The translations under genes were made by a program, and so were the position numbers. Of a DNA stretch of 64,000 nucleotides, positions 50,137 to 62,400 are shown piece after piece. Under the pieces are notes generated by a model, which saw only the letters and a list, made by a program, of their open reading frames with translations, had not been told where the DNA came from and ran no database searches. Source of the DNA: Gonapodya prolifera JEL478 (taxonomy: Eukaryota; Monoblepharomycota; Monoblepharidomycetes; Monoblepharidales; Gonapodyaceae); contig KQ965828.1 in NCBI GenBank assembly GCA_001574975.1, forward strand, positions 1 to 64,000. The letters run 5' to 3'. Every line of letters starts with the position of its first letter. Positions within the stretch are counted from its first letter, which is position 1.

Positions 50137-53100
50137 ATGCGATCATCAACCAGCTTCGCGAACAGGCCCTCAAATAACTCGCGGCTCAACGCCATACCTG
50201 ATGGCTCTCACGTGTCCCGTAATCTCGTCCCCAAGGGTCCGTCCGGGGTTGGTTCTCGAATGATGTCGCGTTCCAAAGCGAGTGACCAGGATGGGGAGCT
50301 TCTGGGCTCCAAGATTCTCTCAGCATCAGATGTGTTCGACGAGCAAAAATCTCAGAATGCGCTCACTCTTCAGGTTCCAGGAATACGTGCTCCAGAACCC
50401 GCTAGTTTGGATGATCTCATACAGGACCCATCAGCTGACCCAGCAGTTCCATTCGATCCTCGTATGGTTTTCCGCAGGACATCTGCTGCAGTACTTCATC
50501 GGCCCCAGATGGACATACCGAACATTATCGATTTGATATCAATCAAGGACAACAGGAAGAGGATACCGCATCCAGGATATCGGCTCGACATTATTCGAAA
50601 TCTTGCGGACGTACAGATGGGAGATGTAGAGAATGGGGTCCAGAAGAGCGGATCGCCAGCGCTCGTTCAGACTTAGACAACGGATCACAATTGAGTGAGA
50701 AAGAGCCCAGATCTTCATCTGAAGCAGCTCAGTCGCCGGCAAAGCAGATTCATCAAAACCCCTCGACCACCCGCAAGTGCCTGGTTCCGAGACTCTGGGC
50801 CTCGTTCGAGAAGTTCTTGCCACCCTCGCGGACCTCGTTGTTGCATTGGATGGCGTCTCCCGATGGAAAGATGGTCTACTGAAGCAGCCGAGCGTCGGAC
50901 CCAACGTTAAAGCAGATGCGTTGATTGTTGTTTCAAAGGCCATGAGAGCGTGAGTTGCTTCTCTAGTTTAACTATCCTCTTTATTCTTCAAAACACCATC
51001 GCCAGGTCCCAGCTTCTGTACGCCCCACTCCACGACTTGCTCCGACTTGCTCACTTGTGCTCTCGGCCTTGGCATCTGAGACGTTCTGCAGTGTAGGCGC
51101 TTGAAGATGACTTTGCGCTTCACGCGAAGTGTCTTGACGTCGCAATCTCTCGCATCGAAAAAGCAGAAGGAGAGGCCAAGAGGGAAGAGAGCAGGCGAAG
51201 GATGAAGATGTGGGAGAATATGGTCGGAAGGCAATTGGTCAGGACATGGCCCGATCAAGTCGTCGTTGGTGTTGCACCCAAATGGATGCTCGAAGGAGCA
51301 AGATACGGGTAAGTTGTCCCACGTCAATAATTGATTGAGGTGCTCACGATCGATTTGAATTTAGCCCCACACCAGACAATGTGGCCTCTAACCAACACTT
51401 AACTCGTCGCGTATGTTTACACCTCGAGTTCCCACGCGCCCCGAAACAACTCCATCCATTCCAGAAGATCAAGGGAGTCGAAATCTGCAGATTTGGTCGA
51501 TGAGGCGACAATGACGGACGAATCAGCTCCACTTTACTCCACGACGGGAGAACGGACTGAACTCACAATCGACGATGCACCAAAGGAACAAGAGCCACCA
51601 GTGACTGCAACTGCTCGAGAGTGTGTTTACGTCGGCATTCCAGTGTCGCCATCATTTGCCGATGTCCGAGCATGGAACCTTCGTCTTTCAAAGTTCTCGA
51701 AGCTGAAGCCATCTCCAACTCAGTTGGCTCATATTAGACGATCTCATCATCGAAACCCTTACTTTCGATGGGAAAGTCGAGTGAATACGGCAAGATCAAA
51801 TACGAAAAAAGTAACGGTGTTTCAAAGGAGAATACCGAGATGCTTTTCTGAGCCTGAGAAGCTGGTAGAGTTTTCACCATCGTCACGAAATATCAATCTG
51901 ATGGAGCAATGTTCAAGCTACTCAAGTCGGGAGTGGCAAGTGATTGGATTGGTTCCTGGCTCCGAAGCAAGCTGGAATGCCCAAAGGAAATTGGACAGTA
52001 TTGAAGATGATGATATTATCGAATACGACCTTCCAAATGTGGGAAATTTCTTTCCGTGAACGCAAAGTTTCGTTAATCGAACAAGATTTTTTTTCAGAAT
52101 ACGTTTACCTATGACGCAAATGAGAGCGTTTCGCCATCCACTCTAACATTCCGCGATCACCATACTTCTAAGGGTCCAAAGCCTTCAGAAGTTCCCGCTT
52201 ACCGTCACAAAGATGTGCCAAGCCATGAAGACCTGGCTCGACCGGATTCTACCGGACTTCCTCCGAAATGTTGACCGGCCTAAGAACGGTAGATGTGGGA
52301 GTATTATCAAGACGAAGGACCATGAGCGTCGTACCGTCTGAGTCTCGACCAGCTCTTCCACGTACTAACACGCTGTTGGCGGAAACCTTCAAACTGAAAA
52401 GGCCTATCACAGCCCAATTCAAGGTTCGTTTTTACCTCAAGCTTTATTGAATCAGTCCACTAGTACTGAAGACAGCGACCAAGTGCACGACTTGGAAAGT
52501 GGACATGATCACGAGCCCACCAATCGAACTGGCACGAGAAGACTTTCAATGAAATCAAGCATTATCCAACTGTCCGTGGATCAAATTCAATCAGCCAATG
52601 CTGCTCCACTGCATCGATCTTCGTTACAGGGATCAGTCATCCTTCATCAAGTCCATCACGACGTACCAATGCAAGCCCAGGGAGACATTCTGCGAGTTTG
52701 AAACAAACAATGTCGCATGAGGAATCACGTGCCATTCAAGGTGAATCAGATAATTCTAAAATTGATCAACCCAACAACCCAGGTCAAAAACAATTGTACA
52801 CTGCCCAAGAGGTGATGGAATTGGCCCTCCTTCACGCTGATCAACTCAACCTAGCACAACAACAATATGAATGAGATCGAGTTGTCGCCTATGTTTTGTT
52901 CGGGTCGATAAACATTTTCATTTTGTCTTGATCAGCACAGAGTTGGAGGGACTTCGGGCTGAGATCGCTCAGCTTAAACGGGGAAGCGCATGGTCGTTGA
53001 ACGATGTTGCAATTCAAGCAACGTCGTGGTCTGCAAGCAACCGTGGTTCTCAAGGAAGGACACCACAGTCCGGGGATGTGCAATCCAAGGGGAGCGGCAA

Positions 53101-53901
53101 TGATCAGACAACAACATCCTTCTCACGAGCTCTTTCTGAGGCACGTTAGCCTCACTTGGCCCAATGAATACGATCAAAACTTCCGCGCTCCCTGAGTTGA
53201 CGAGTGAACAGGTCGATCTGCCGGCTCCCTCAAAGGAACCAAGGGGGCACAGGATATTGAATAAACGCATACGAGGTCTGAAAGGTCAGTGGCAGGACTT
53301 ACCGGTACGTTTTGAAGAATTATTGGTGGATTAGTCGAGCGTCATTTCTGATGTGTGTGATTAATGCCAAACAGTGGCGTAAGCCCGACTTTGTGGACGG
53401 CAGCGTGAGTATTGCCTTGCTTTGGCAATACATAAAGTCTTTCTGACTTTTTTGTGTCACTGCAAGTTCCTTGAAAGTATGCGCAAGTTCACGGAGCATC
53501 GAATGGCTATCCAGAGTCAACTAAGTGATACAATTTCAAAAGAAGAATCTCGACTCAATGAACTTCGACTTGCGTACAAAAGCCTTCTTGCTGCCCAAAA
53601 TACGGAACTCGACGAAACGCAATCAGACCAGCGGGCACTTCCCACCAAAACTGCAGCGGCAACTTTTCTCCCCTACCCCGGTGATGTGAAAAGGCCCAAA
53701 GAAGCGCGAGGACACTGGCATGTGCCCGTCGAAATGCTCACCACAAATAAAAAGTACCCTGACAGTCGTGCCGAGAGAACATTTGAAGAAGATGAGCAGT
53801 CAGCAGATGATGTAGAGCGTTCAACACCACTTACTCATGTTAACATTCTCAATTTGTTTGATGTTGCAGTAGCTGGTGTCACGAAGCGATTGCGACAATG
53901 A
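50137..53901 (+). CDS. unrecognised multi-exon coiled-coil/disordered protein
   Basis: I do not recognise this gene. Open frames linked by GT-AG signals run from ATG 50137 (MRSSTSFANRP) to the TGA at 53901. Supported pieces include 50137 to about 50640; an exon ending near 50949 (VREVLATLADLVVALDGVSRWKDGLL); a coiled-coil exon at about 51090-51308 (ISRIEKAEGEAKREESRRRM); a long disordered piece ending near 52058; and a last exon from about 53467 (FLESMRKFTEHRMAIQSQLSD, then KEESRLNELRLAYKSLLAAQ). Ser/Thr/Pro-rich linkers separate short coiled coils. Intron boundaries between 50640 and 53460 are only partly resolved. It converges with DRC11; the stops are 80 bases apart. It may be two genes. 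Confidence 0.5.
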
Positions 53902-53980
53902 TTTGTGAATATTTACCAATTTAATTATTTTAAATATGTAATGAGTAACCGTAATCTCGTGTTGCAGCTATCCCAATCGA

Positions 53981-56900
53981 CTATTTCTTTTTCTTCGGTG
54001 GCGGAGCTGCATCGAATTCTGCGCCTCCTCCGGATGCAGATAGAAGTCGCTGTTTTGGAAGTGGTAATGACGCGGTGAAGTCCTTCAGTGTAACGAACTG
54101 TGTCAATACTCAAAAATGTAAGGAGATGTCGCCCATACCTTAAACATTGTCTCCTCAAGACGCCATTGATCCACGAGAGGTAAAAGCGACCCAATGGGTC
54201 CCGTAAATTCTGAGACTTCAAGTGGCATGCGCTGGAGCTGTCGATATGCACACAAAAGTTTTGCTTTCGCTGTTGATTAATTAATGCGAGCGTCTCTTAC
54301 CATGACCACTCTCCTCTCCGATAACGTCCGCAATACCACCGCTTTTATGACGCCAGCGCTCATGCAATCCATGAATTTCACGAGCGTGCTCAGGTTGAAC
54401 CCTCTCCGAGCCAAGATCCCAGTGACCACACCCTGAGCAACCGCCGAGGAAGTTTTCGAGACTTCAGATATTCGTTGTGCCATGAAATGTCTCAGGAGCA
54501 GACGTCGGCTCGAGTAGTCCGGTCTTGGGCATTGAATGTACTTGGCGAAATACGGCTGCATTGTCTTGAGATCCCCTTCCCAAGGCTTGTGGGACGTAGC
54601 AATGACAAGAACCCGATCAGACGGTACAAGAGCTTTTATATACTTGAAAAGCTCCTTCTTTATTCGGTTCGGTTCAGTTGTGTCGTCCTTTGGCACTTTC
54701 TTTGCGAACACCATCTCGGCACCTTCGATCAGGACGACTGCAGGTGCAAGAGCTTTGGCGACTTTGAAGACCATGTGAAGCATTCTTGTGGTCCCCGCTT
54801 TACCCGAGTAATGCCCTGCAGTGTTAGATGGCGTCAAGTTGAAAAGAAGGGAGCCTGTTGCCTGAACGACTGCGGAAACTAGCATGGTCTTACCGGAGCC
54901 TGTAAAAGAGCCGGATAAAGAGAAGCTATCCTGACTTCCAAAAAAGGACTCACCTCTTGGCCCGTACAACATCAGAGATGTGGCAGTTGGAATTTCCGGT
55001 GGCGGCGGCGGAGCTTCATTCGCGTTAGGGTCAACAGGCGTCTGGGGCAGCTTTAATCCAAGAGGCAGTATGCAGGTTTCGGTGATGACTCGTTTGAGCT
55101 CTCCTAACGTTGGTTCAATGATACCCTTGGTCGCCGTCGTGCCCACAATATCAATCTCTCCGACAAAGTCGCCCATTGTTGGGGGTCGGCCTGTAGCTTC
55201 AGCTGTGCTCAAGGGTCGCTTCGGAGCTTCGGATCCAGGATCCTCCGATGGTGATTTTCCTTCACGAGAACTAGGTTTGGAGGCGGAGTACGTAGGCAGA
55301 CGCTGGCATATTCCTTCCTGAACCAGCTCGGATAGAATGTCGTTGATATCCTAAAAGCGATCACAACGTTCCCACAAGTGTGAGCACAAGACGACCACGC
55401 TGACATTGCAACAGCACTCACACGACCCGCGGTAAGATCTTTCTCCTTCTTCTTTCCCTTCTTTCCTTCCTTTTTACCCTTCTTCTTTTCCTTCGCCTTG
55501 CCACCTTTGCCCTTCTTCCCCGCCGCATCCCGTTCCGCCGCAGATCTCAGATTCTCCAGCTCATCCTTAAGCACCTGAAACAACTCCCGCTTGACCTCGA
55601 CCTCGACTTCGCCGCGCTTATCTCGCTTGATAATATCCGTCTCGCACTTCTGCGCCAAGTTGTCCCGGTCGTTCCTGTCCCGCCAGTCACGACTGAACGT
55701 GTGCAAATGGGTCCGCGCGAGCTGTACGTACGGAGACGTACCGTACGGCGGAAGGAACGGATTGTCTCCAGGCGTTTGGTCGGCGCCGTCGTCGTTTCCT
55801 TTACCGCCCTTGCCTGCATCCGCTTTGCCGTCCTTCCCACCCTTCCCATCCTTCTTTGCGTCCTTCTTCCCGTCGCCCTTCTTCCCACCTGCACTCCCGG
55901 GCTTCTTGTCATCCTGCGTCCCCTCCGCAAGTCCCTCAGCTTCCTTGGCGGCTTTTGCGAGGTCCTTGGCGTACTCATCAAACGAGAATCCAGGAGCCAT
56001 GAAACGGGCCTCTTCGGGGAACTCGGGGAATTTCCCAAACTCCCGGCGGTATGACGTGACAAAGGCACGGAAAGAATCAGTTATTTTGTCGCGAATGTCG
56101 GGTGATTCGACTTTGGATATCCTAGAACATCAATATATACGTGAGGCCACTTTCGATCAATCAAGAACACTTCCTGACTCACTTATCCTTGATAGCGACA
56201 AGCTGCGCCTGATACTCATCCTCGTGCTGCCTCTGGATCTTTTTTCGTCGCTGGCGATTCCGCTCGGCCGTGGTGGTTGGTTTCGGTTCTGCCGCTGCAG
56301 ATCCTTGAGTCGATTTGTCCCGGTGCTTAGTCGGAAGTGGGGGTGCCATTCCCAAAAACACCATTTCGTCGTATCGCATTGTCTTGTATTCTTTTCGAGC
56401 GACGTATCCCCTATATCTGGGGAATCGAACCAAGTTTGATCAATTTGGGCCAGTGAGGGATTTCGGGGAGAGAGACGCTCACACTGTTTGGATCTTTAAA
56501 GCAGCTTTTGAGACGTCCGTGGTGTCTTCACTTGCCTCCAGTTCGCTTTCCCTCCTTGCCTGTATCCTACGATGATGTAAGTAAATGTCAGCTGGACATC
56601 GTTGGGTACCACAACTGCTGATAAACGCACTGAATCGCGAGCTTCTTTCTCTCTTTTGCCCTCAACTGCCGCCTTCGCTCGCTGCGCTGAATGACTTTCG
56701 CAGCGTCCTCTGGTGAAAGTTCAGGGAATACTGGAGGTTTCTGAACCTCTGCGTCCAACACCTTGGCGTTCAATTGTTCCAGCATCTTGCTTCTTTCGGT
56801 AAGTTCCCCTTCTCGGTCTTCTGTGAAGAAGTGGGGCACGGGAATGGCCAGGTCTGACGGTCGGAGTTTGAGATCTAGGAGAACATCGTTAAGTGCCAGG

Positions 56901-57404
56901 AAGTCGGTGCATTCAAGCTCGGAAAGTTTCTGTCGCGATAGATTATAGGTACATGAGCATTTTCACGGTATTTGAGCGCCTCGTGGATGTTTGAAATGGG
57001 GGAACTTACAGCCTTGACTTCCATAAGACGTCCAATCGCTGCGACCAGACCATCCTTTATGACTCGTCGCTTCTGCGGATGCACGTGCAAATCATACGAC
57101 TTTTCGAGCTGTCGATAGAGCTGTAGATACTTCGTGTACTGCGCAACGAGAAATTGGACAGCCCCATCGCGATCTTTGGGCACCAGCTGGGTCTGAAGAG
57201 TTGAGGCCTGAGAGGAGACCAAAGAGAGATCCAGCTTCGTGTTTGGAGGAACCGGGAGTGGGTTCTCATGTGACAGCAGATGTTCGAAATCGACAGTCGC
57301 CCGTTTCCAGGCATTATCGTAAGTGCTATCAGCGAACGAGATCCGTCAAAGTCAGCATCAAATGCGACCGTTTGATATTCCTTGATGTCTCACATGTTCG
57401 ACAT
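53981..57404 (-). CDS. drc11: dynein regulatory complex subunit 11 (IQCA1/DRC11)
   Basis: Ten exons on the minus strand encode 951 residues: complement(join(53981..54097, 54139..54237, 54301..54899, 54954..55350, 55422..56121, 56183..56416, 56483..56566, 56631..56929, 57010..57325, 57394..57404)). The first exon has only 11 bases (MSN plus two). The N-terminus (YDNAWKRATVDFEHLL) and LSELECTDFLALNDVLLDLKL match IQCA1. An IQ-type motif is seen in EDAAKVIQRSERRRQLR. A Lys/Gly-rich linker of about 170 residues follows. The AAA-type domain has Walker A SLMLYGPRGSGKT, split by an intron, and the divergent second motif VVLIEGAEMVF. The C-terminus ends in PPPKKKK as in animal proteins. DRC11 is part of the axonemal nexin-dynein regulatory complex, so the organism should make flagella. 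Confidence 0.93.
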
Positions 57405-57529
57405 GCGATCGCCTTTGTGGAGTGAGAGAATCAAATCGGTCAGCAACCCTGCACCGACCTTCTGTCACATATTGCCACGATAACTTGTATAGCGGTCCAG
57501 GGACTCGAGTTTGACAATGTCCAAGAAAG
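57405..57529. promoter_or_regulatory. 125-bp bidirectional promoter, DRC11/PIG-V
   Basis: Only 125 bases separate the start codon of DRC11 (minus) from that of PIG-V (plus). Both 5' UTRs and promoters must share this stretch. It is GC-balanced and has no obvious TATA box. I see no coding frame in it. Confidence 0.6.
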
Positions 57530-59444
57530 ATGAGGATATCGCTCTACATCGGGTCACGGTTCGCTATCGCCACTCGCATTTTAATTCTGCTTCTGGCTTG
57601 CGGATCGTCATTCGTTGCCAAGCGGACACTCTCCACCTTCAATCCACCACTCCTCCCTGTTGCATCGTCACAACATAGGGTGAATCTGGGAAGATAATGC
57701 CAACTACGGAAAAAATGTTGAGACATTTCGTGCAGCCGATCTCGCGATAGATGAAATGCTCCAGCCGCTGTTTCGATGGGACTCAATTCACTTTCAGGGT
57801 GTCGGAAAGGTGAAACTGGCTAATATATCGGATCAAGACGAGCATCACAAGAGGCCTCGCTTCGTGAACAATTCGGCATCCCCAACGTATCTCTACGAGC
57901 AGCAACTGGTGTTCTTCCCCTTCTCCCGGGACTATTGCGACTGGGGAATGCCGCGTATGAAGGCAAGATTTTGCTTTCACGCGGTTTTTGCAGGGAACTA
58001 TTCAAGCCGATATACATATTTGCCTTCACACCTTCGTTCCATGACTGTAGTGCTGGGTCCCGCGCATAGCCTGTTGCCGCCTTCCACAATGTACCTCAAT
58101 GGCGCTGCGATGTTCACCAACAACTGTTTCGTCTTTTCAGTACGGTCACTATTCCGGTGAGAGAATGGTCCCATTCGTTTTTCTGAATGCCATTCCGATT
58201 AGACTATCACGTTACGCTCCACTCGCGCAACCAATCCCTCGCTACCGTCGCCTGCATCTTGTACTGCCTCTCCCCAACCGGAATCTTTCTCTCCGCAATG
58301 TGAGCATGTTTCATTTCAACCAACCCACCGTCTGTAAATCCGAACCCAGAAATATACCTACAGCTACACCGAGTCCCCCTTCAATTTCTTCACTCTTCAG
58401 GCCCTGAACTGCTACTTCAACCTCCTTCAAAACGTTACCGTCTCCTTGCCGAAGCGCTTGCAAACCGCCGCGAGCACCGCAATGGTCCTCGCCCTAGCGA
58501 CAGCGAAACGAAGCAACGGCGCTGCAACTGCTGGACTCTTGTGGGGGTGGTACGCTCTGATGGGCCTTGGCGCTGAACGTCGTGCATCCAGCACGTTCTC
58601 CACCGCCGTCATCCGTCTCGCTCCCCGGGTCTTCGCCTCCTTGATCATCCTTCTGCTTTCGATCTCTCCGCTTATTATCTTCCAAAACTGGGCGACGCGC
58701 GCCATGTGCGTCGGGGATACCCCTCGGCCGTTGTGTTCCGACACGATTCCTGTTCCGTACGCATTTGCCCAGAAGTTCTACTGGGGACACGGGTTGTTCG
58801 CTCACTGGACCCTCAACAATGCTGGGTACTTTGCGTTGGCGTCAGGACCGTTGTTGTGGTGCTTCTACTCTGTTTACTCTTATGGGAGATAGGTCATCTG
58901 TTCATTCCCAATCGCAATTGGCACGGACGACGCGCCCACCACACAAGACCGCGAACCTGCGAACCTTATCCTCACCCCGATTGTCCTACTGCACGCCTTC
59001 CTCACAATCTCGTGTCTCGTCAGTGTGCACGTGCAGATCATCACCAGACTGGTGAGTGGGCTGCCCACCTTGTACTGGGCAGCGGCCAAGTGGTGCTTGA
59101 GTGAGGACAGTCGGAGTGGTTGGGAGGTGTTGAGCGAGCGAAGGTTCAAGATGGTGCTCTTCGTTTTATGGATTAAGCTTTTGGGATGTGATCGCGATTG
59201 TTTCCAACTAGTAATTAGGGTACATTCAGAGTGTAGTTACAAGCACCACTCTCTCCCTCGACCTCAGATAGCACAACAACTTGATCCCATAACGCGTTTC
59301 CCAATAGGATCAGATCCCATCTCAACTGCTCCCTCCTCAAAACCACCCGAGGGGACTCCTATCGCGCTCATCTCCCTCCTAGATCTGCGTTCCTTCCGTC
59401 GCACCACCCACGCGTCGAAATGGCAGCAGGCGCTGGCGGAATGA
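57530..59444 (+). CDS. GPI mannosyltransferase II (PIG-V/Gpi18)
   Basis: A multi-pass ER membrane enzyme that adds the second mannose to GPI anchors. ATG 57530 starts a hydrophobic N-terminus (MRISLYIGSRFAIATRIL); exon 1 ends at 57679 and exon 2 begins at 57765 with PLFRWDSIHF. TYLYEQQLVFFP follows, matching the family's GYxYExxxAFFP. A later exon reads LATVACILYCLSPTGIFLSA, then across an intron YTESPFNFFTLQALNCYFN; RWDS and YTESPF are PIG-V hallmarks. The long exon at about 58355-58888 has FYWGHGLFAHWTLNN (YWNVGF-like in animals). A last exon has NLILTPIVLLHAFLT, SVHVQIITRLVSGLPTLYW. Boundaries between 57.9 and 58.3 kb and at about 58.9 kb are approximate. The last frame stays open to 59444, overlapping the next gene's start by 25 bases, so the true end may be a spliced earlier stop. 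Confidence 0.82.
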
Positions 59445-62400
59445 AGACCGAGACCAGCTCGCCCTACTTTGTTCCGCACTCTTTCAACGTGTTCGCCTCC
59501 AACATCGCCTCTCACGGGCCCATGGGCTCGCTCCTCACGACTGACCCGGACACGGCTGGAGCAGCTGGAGGCGCTGCGCTCTTTCTCGCGCTGCCGTGTA
59601 AGAGGAATTGTCTGTTCCAGGACAGGACTTCGGAGGGGGCTGCGATATCGGCTGTGGGGAAGGTGTTTCAGGTGTTCACGAAACCATCTGTGAGTTGTGG
59701 AATCATTCAGCACTTGAGAGCTAAAAAAGAATGCGTCGCTTACTTTCTGATACTCCTTTTTGTAGTATACCCTTCCCAATGCGCGACCCGCTGGTTACCT
59801 CAACCCAACACCTGACCCTTACTCTGCTCCCCGGCACCCGCCGGACTTCCTTGACTTCCGGACTCTCTTACTGCCTTCAATCCAGGCTGCTCTTGAGGCA
59901 GAACTCCCCGATGACACACCTGCAGATTCCCTAGACTCGTCCGCCTCCCCCACACCATCTTCACCACCGGGGACAGTTCGCCGCGCACCCGTGTCTCCCT
60001 TCCCCGTCAAGGATGCTGCAGCTGCTGCGGAAGCGCGCGCTCAGTTTGCGAAGACGGCTCAGCTTTGGCTTCCTACAGAAGCTCAATGGCAAGCCCTGAA
60101 TCGGATGAGGATTCATGCGGGTGCGCCAGAGAGGAGCGAGCAAGGGGCAGAGAGGGTATTGGCGTGAGTTATTGGTCCACGCGGCGTGGCGAGACATGAG
60201 CCCAAATGCTGCGCCCATTCCCGAACAGCTATTATGCCCAGCTCGAGTACCTGGAGCAGAAGTTCCCCCTTGAGACCAATACAGTGAGTAGCGTCATCAT
60301 GGAACCCCTGCACTTAGTCTAACTTATTGTTTGACTGTTTTGTCCTCAACCAACCAGCTCAATCCTCCCTTCACCTGGACAGAGGCGCACTACACGTCAC
60401 GACCCGTGGAAACCCGTTGTATCCAATACGAGAAAGCAGCTACTTGCTATAATCTGGCCGCACTCTACTCCCAAATGGCGGGCGGACAGCGCGGCGTGGG
60501 GGAAATGAGAGAGGCAGGAATACTGTTCCGAGTACGTTGGTTTCGATCTCATTGAACGAGGAAGACGAATTCAAAAGTCTGTAATACCCACAGAAAGCAG
60601 CGGGCGCTCTTCAGCATTTACTTCACGCCTTAGTCCCTCGAATTCGTATCCGCTTGGATCGATCTTCTGATTTATCTGAGGGGACGTTGAGAGCCAGCAT
60701 CCAGATCATGCTGGCACAAGCCGCAGAGTGCGTGTACATTGAAAGTGAACGGAGTGCGTATGCCGCTACCTTGTTCTCGTCGTGAGCGATAAACTCGACG
60801 CTTCTTCGGTCGTATTTAGCGAAGTGCCGTTCCGAGCTCATTTCGAAGCTCGCTCACCTTGCTGCGTCCATGTATTCTGCTGCTTATGACTTGGCGACTC
60901 GGGAGCAAAGTGTGACATGGGCGAGATTCCCGAAGGTGAATTGCTGGTTTCAAAGTTTCGGTAGCTTTCGGTCACATATCTCCACACCCATGCCACACCA
61001 GCTCTGGGTGTCTCACTTGAAAACAAAGAACTTTTACCTCCAAGCTGTGGCTCAATTCCACTGCCCAACGCGGTTTCCGGCGGACCTTGCACTAGGCGAG
61101 CGAATCGCCCGTCTTCGTGAGGCGAAGAAGTGGATGGATAAAGCTGTTAAAACCGCTCGTGGAGTTGGCGGGGGCGTGTTGGAGCCCAGGGTTGTGGGAG
61201 GTGGAATCATTGAAGCCGCCGAGGTAAATTCTTGCTGAAGTTTTATAAAGGCTTTTCGATTGACTCTAGACGCGCTCCCATTACTATGAACCTAGGCTCA
61301 TCTCGAACTTATTTCTACCACGCTAACTCTTGCCGAAACGGCCAATCACTCTACGCACCACCAATCCATTCCTGATTCCCGACTCCTGGCACCTCCTCAA
61401 CTCCCACCCTCACATTTAGTAATGCCGGCGCAGTGGAACACTATCGGCGGCGATATGTCTCGGTTCTCTGACATTTTCTCGGGTGTCGTCGCACCCAACG
61501 TCTGGGGCGACATGAAGAAGTTTGTGGGAGAGTGCGGTAGGGTCGTGGAAGAAGGTCGGAGAGAACTTTCTCAAGCGAAAGTTGAAATACAGACGTGAGC
61601 GTATATTGTGACGGGGTGTACACTTCTCTACTAACATCAAGTTGGCCCACGACGTTATGCCACAGCAAACTATCCGCCTTGGATCTCTCCAACCTTGGCA
61701 AGACCCCTGCAAAGGCGCCGGAACCCACCAAAGTTCCTGCACCAGCTGCAGCACTTTTGACCTCTCTTAAAGCCCACCAGAAGGAGGAGTCTATCTTGTC
61801 GTCCCAGACCCTTCTGCCGACGCTGACCCAACTTCTCGGTCTCTCCAAGCAGAATCTAAGCGAGGCACATGCGGTTTTGGAAACCGTGGATGGTGATTCC
61901 ATCCGTGGTGAGGGCCAAAAGGTCGACATCGTCTTGCGTCTCAGACAGGCTGTGGGAAAAGTCAAGGAAAGCTTGGCTTCCTCGGAAAAGAAAGTTTATG
62001 ATTTGGACCGTAGATGGGGAGCAGTTGACGGGCTCGGCGTTGAGCAATGGAGCGAGGTTTGTGTTGGGTCTCAACCGCCAGTCTCTGCTTTGCCTCATCA
62101 CATGTCTTCTCAGGAAAAAATAAAGGCCATTATTCCCTCACTGGACCCAAAACGAGCACCTCCCCCTGCACCTTCGCGGGATAAAGTCGATGAGATTAAG
62201 AAGGAGAGAGACTCGCTTGTTCGTCGCGCCGAAGAACTGAAGAAGAAGTGCGAAGAAAAACTCAAGGAGATGGCGCAGCTGGGAGCAGACGTTGGTGAGC
62301 CCGACACTAACACATACGTAGCTATCGCAACTCAGTAAGGGCTTCTATCACAGATAAGGCGCCACCCTCGGTGGACCTTCATATGCACATGCAAGCTCGC

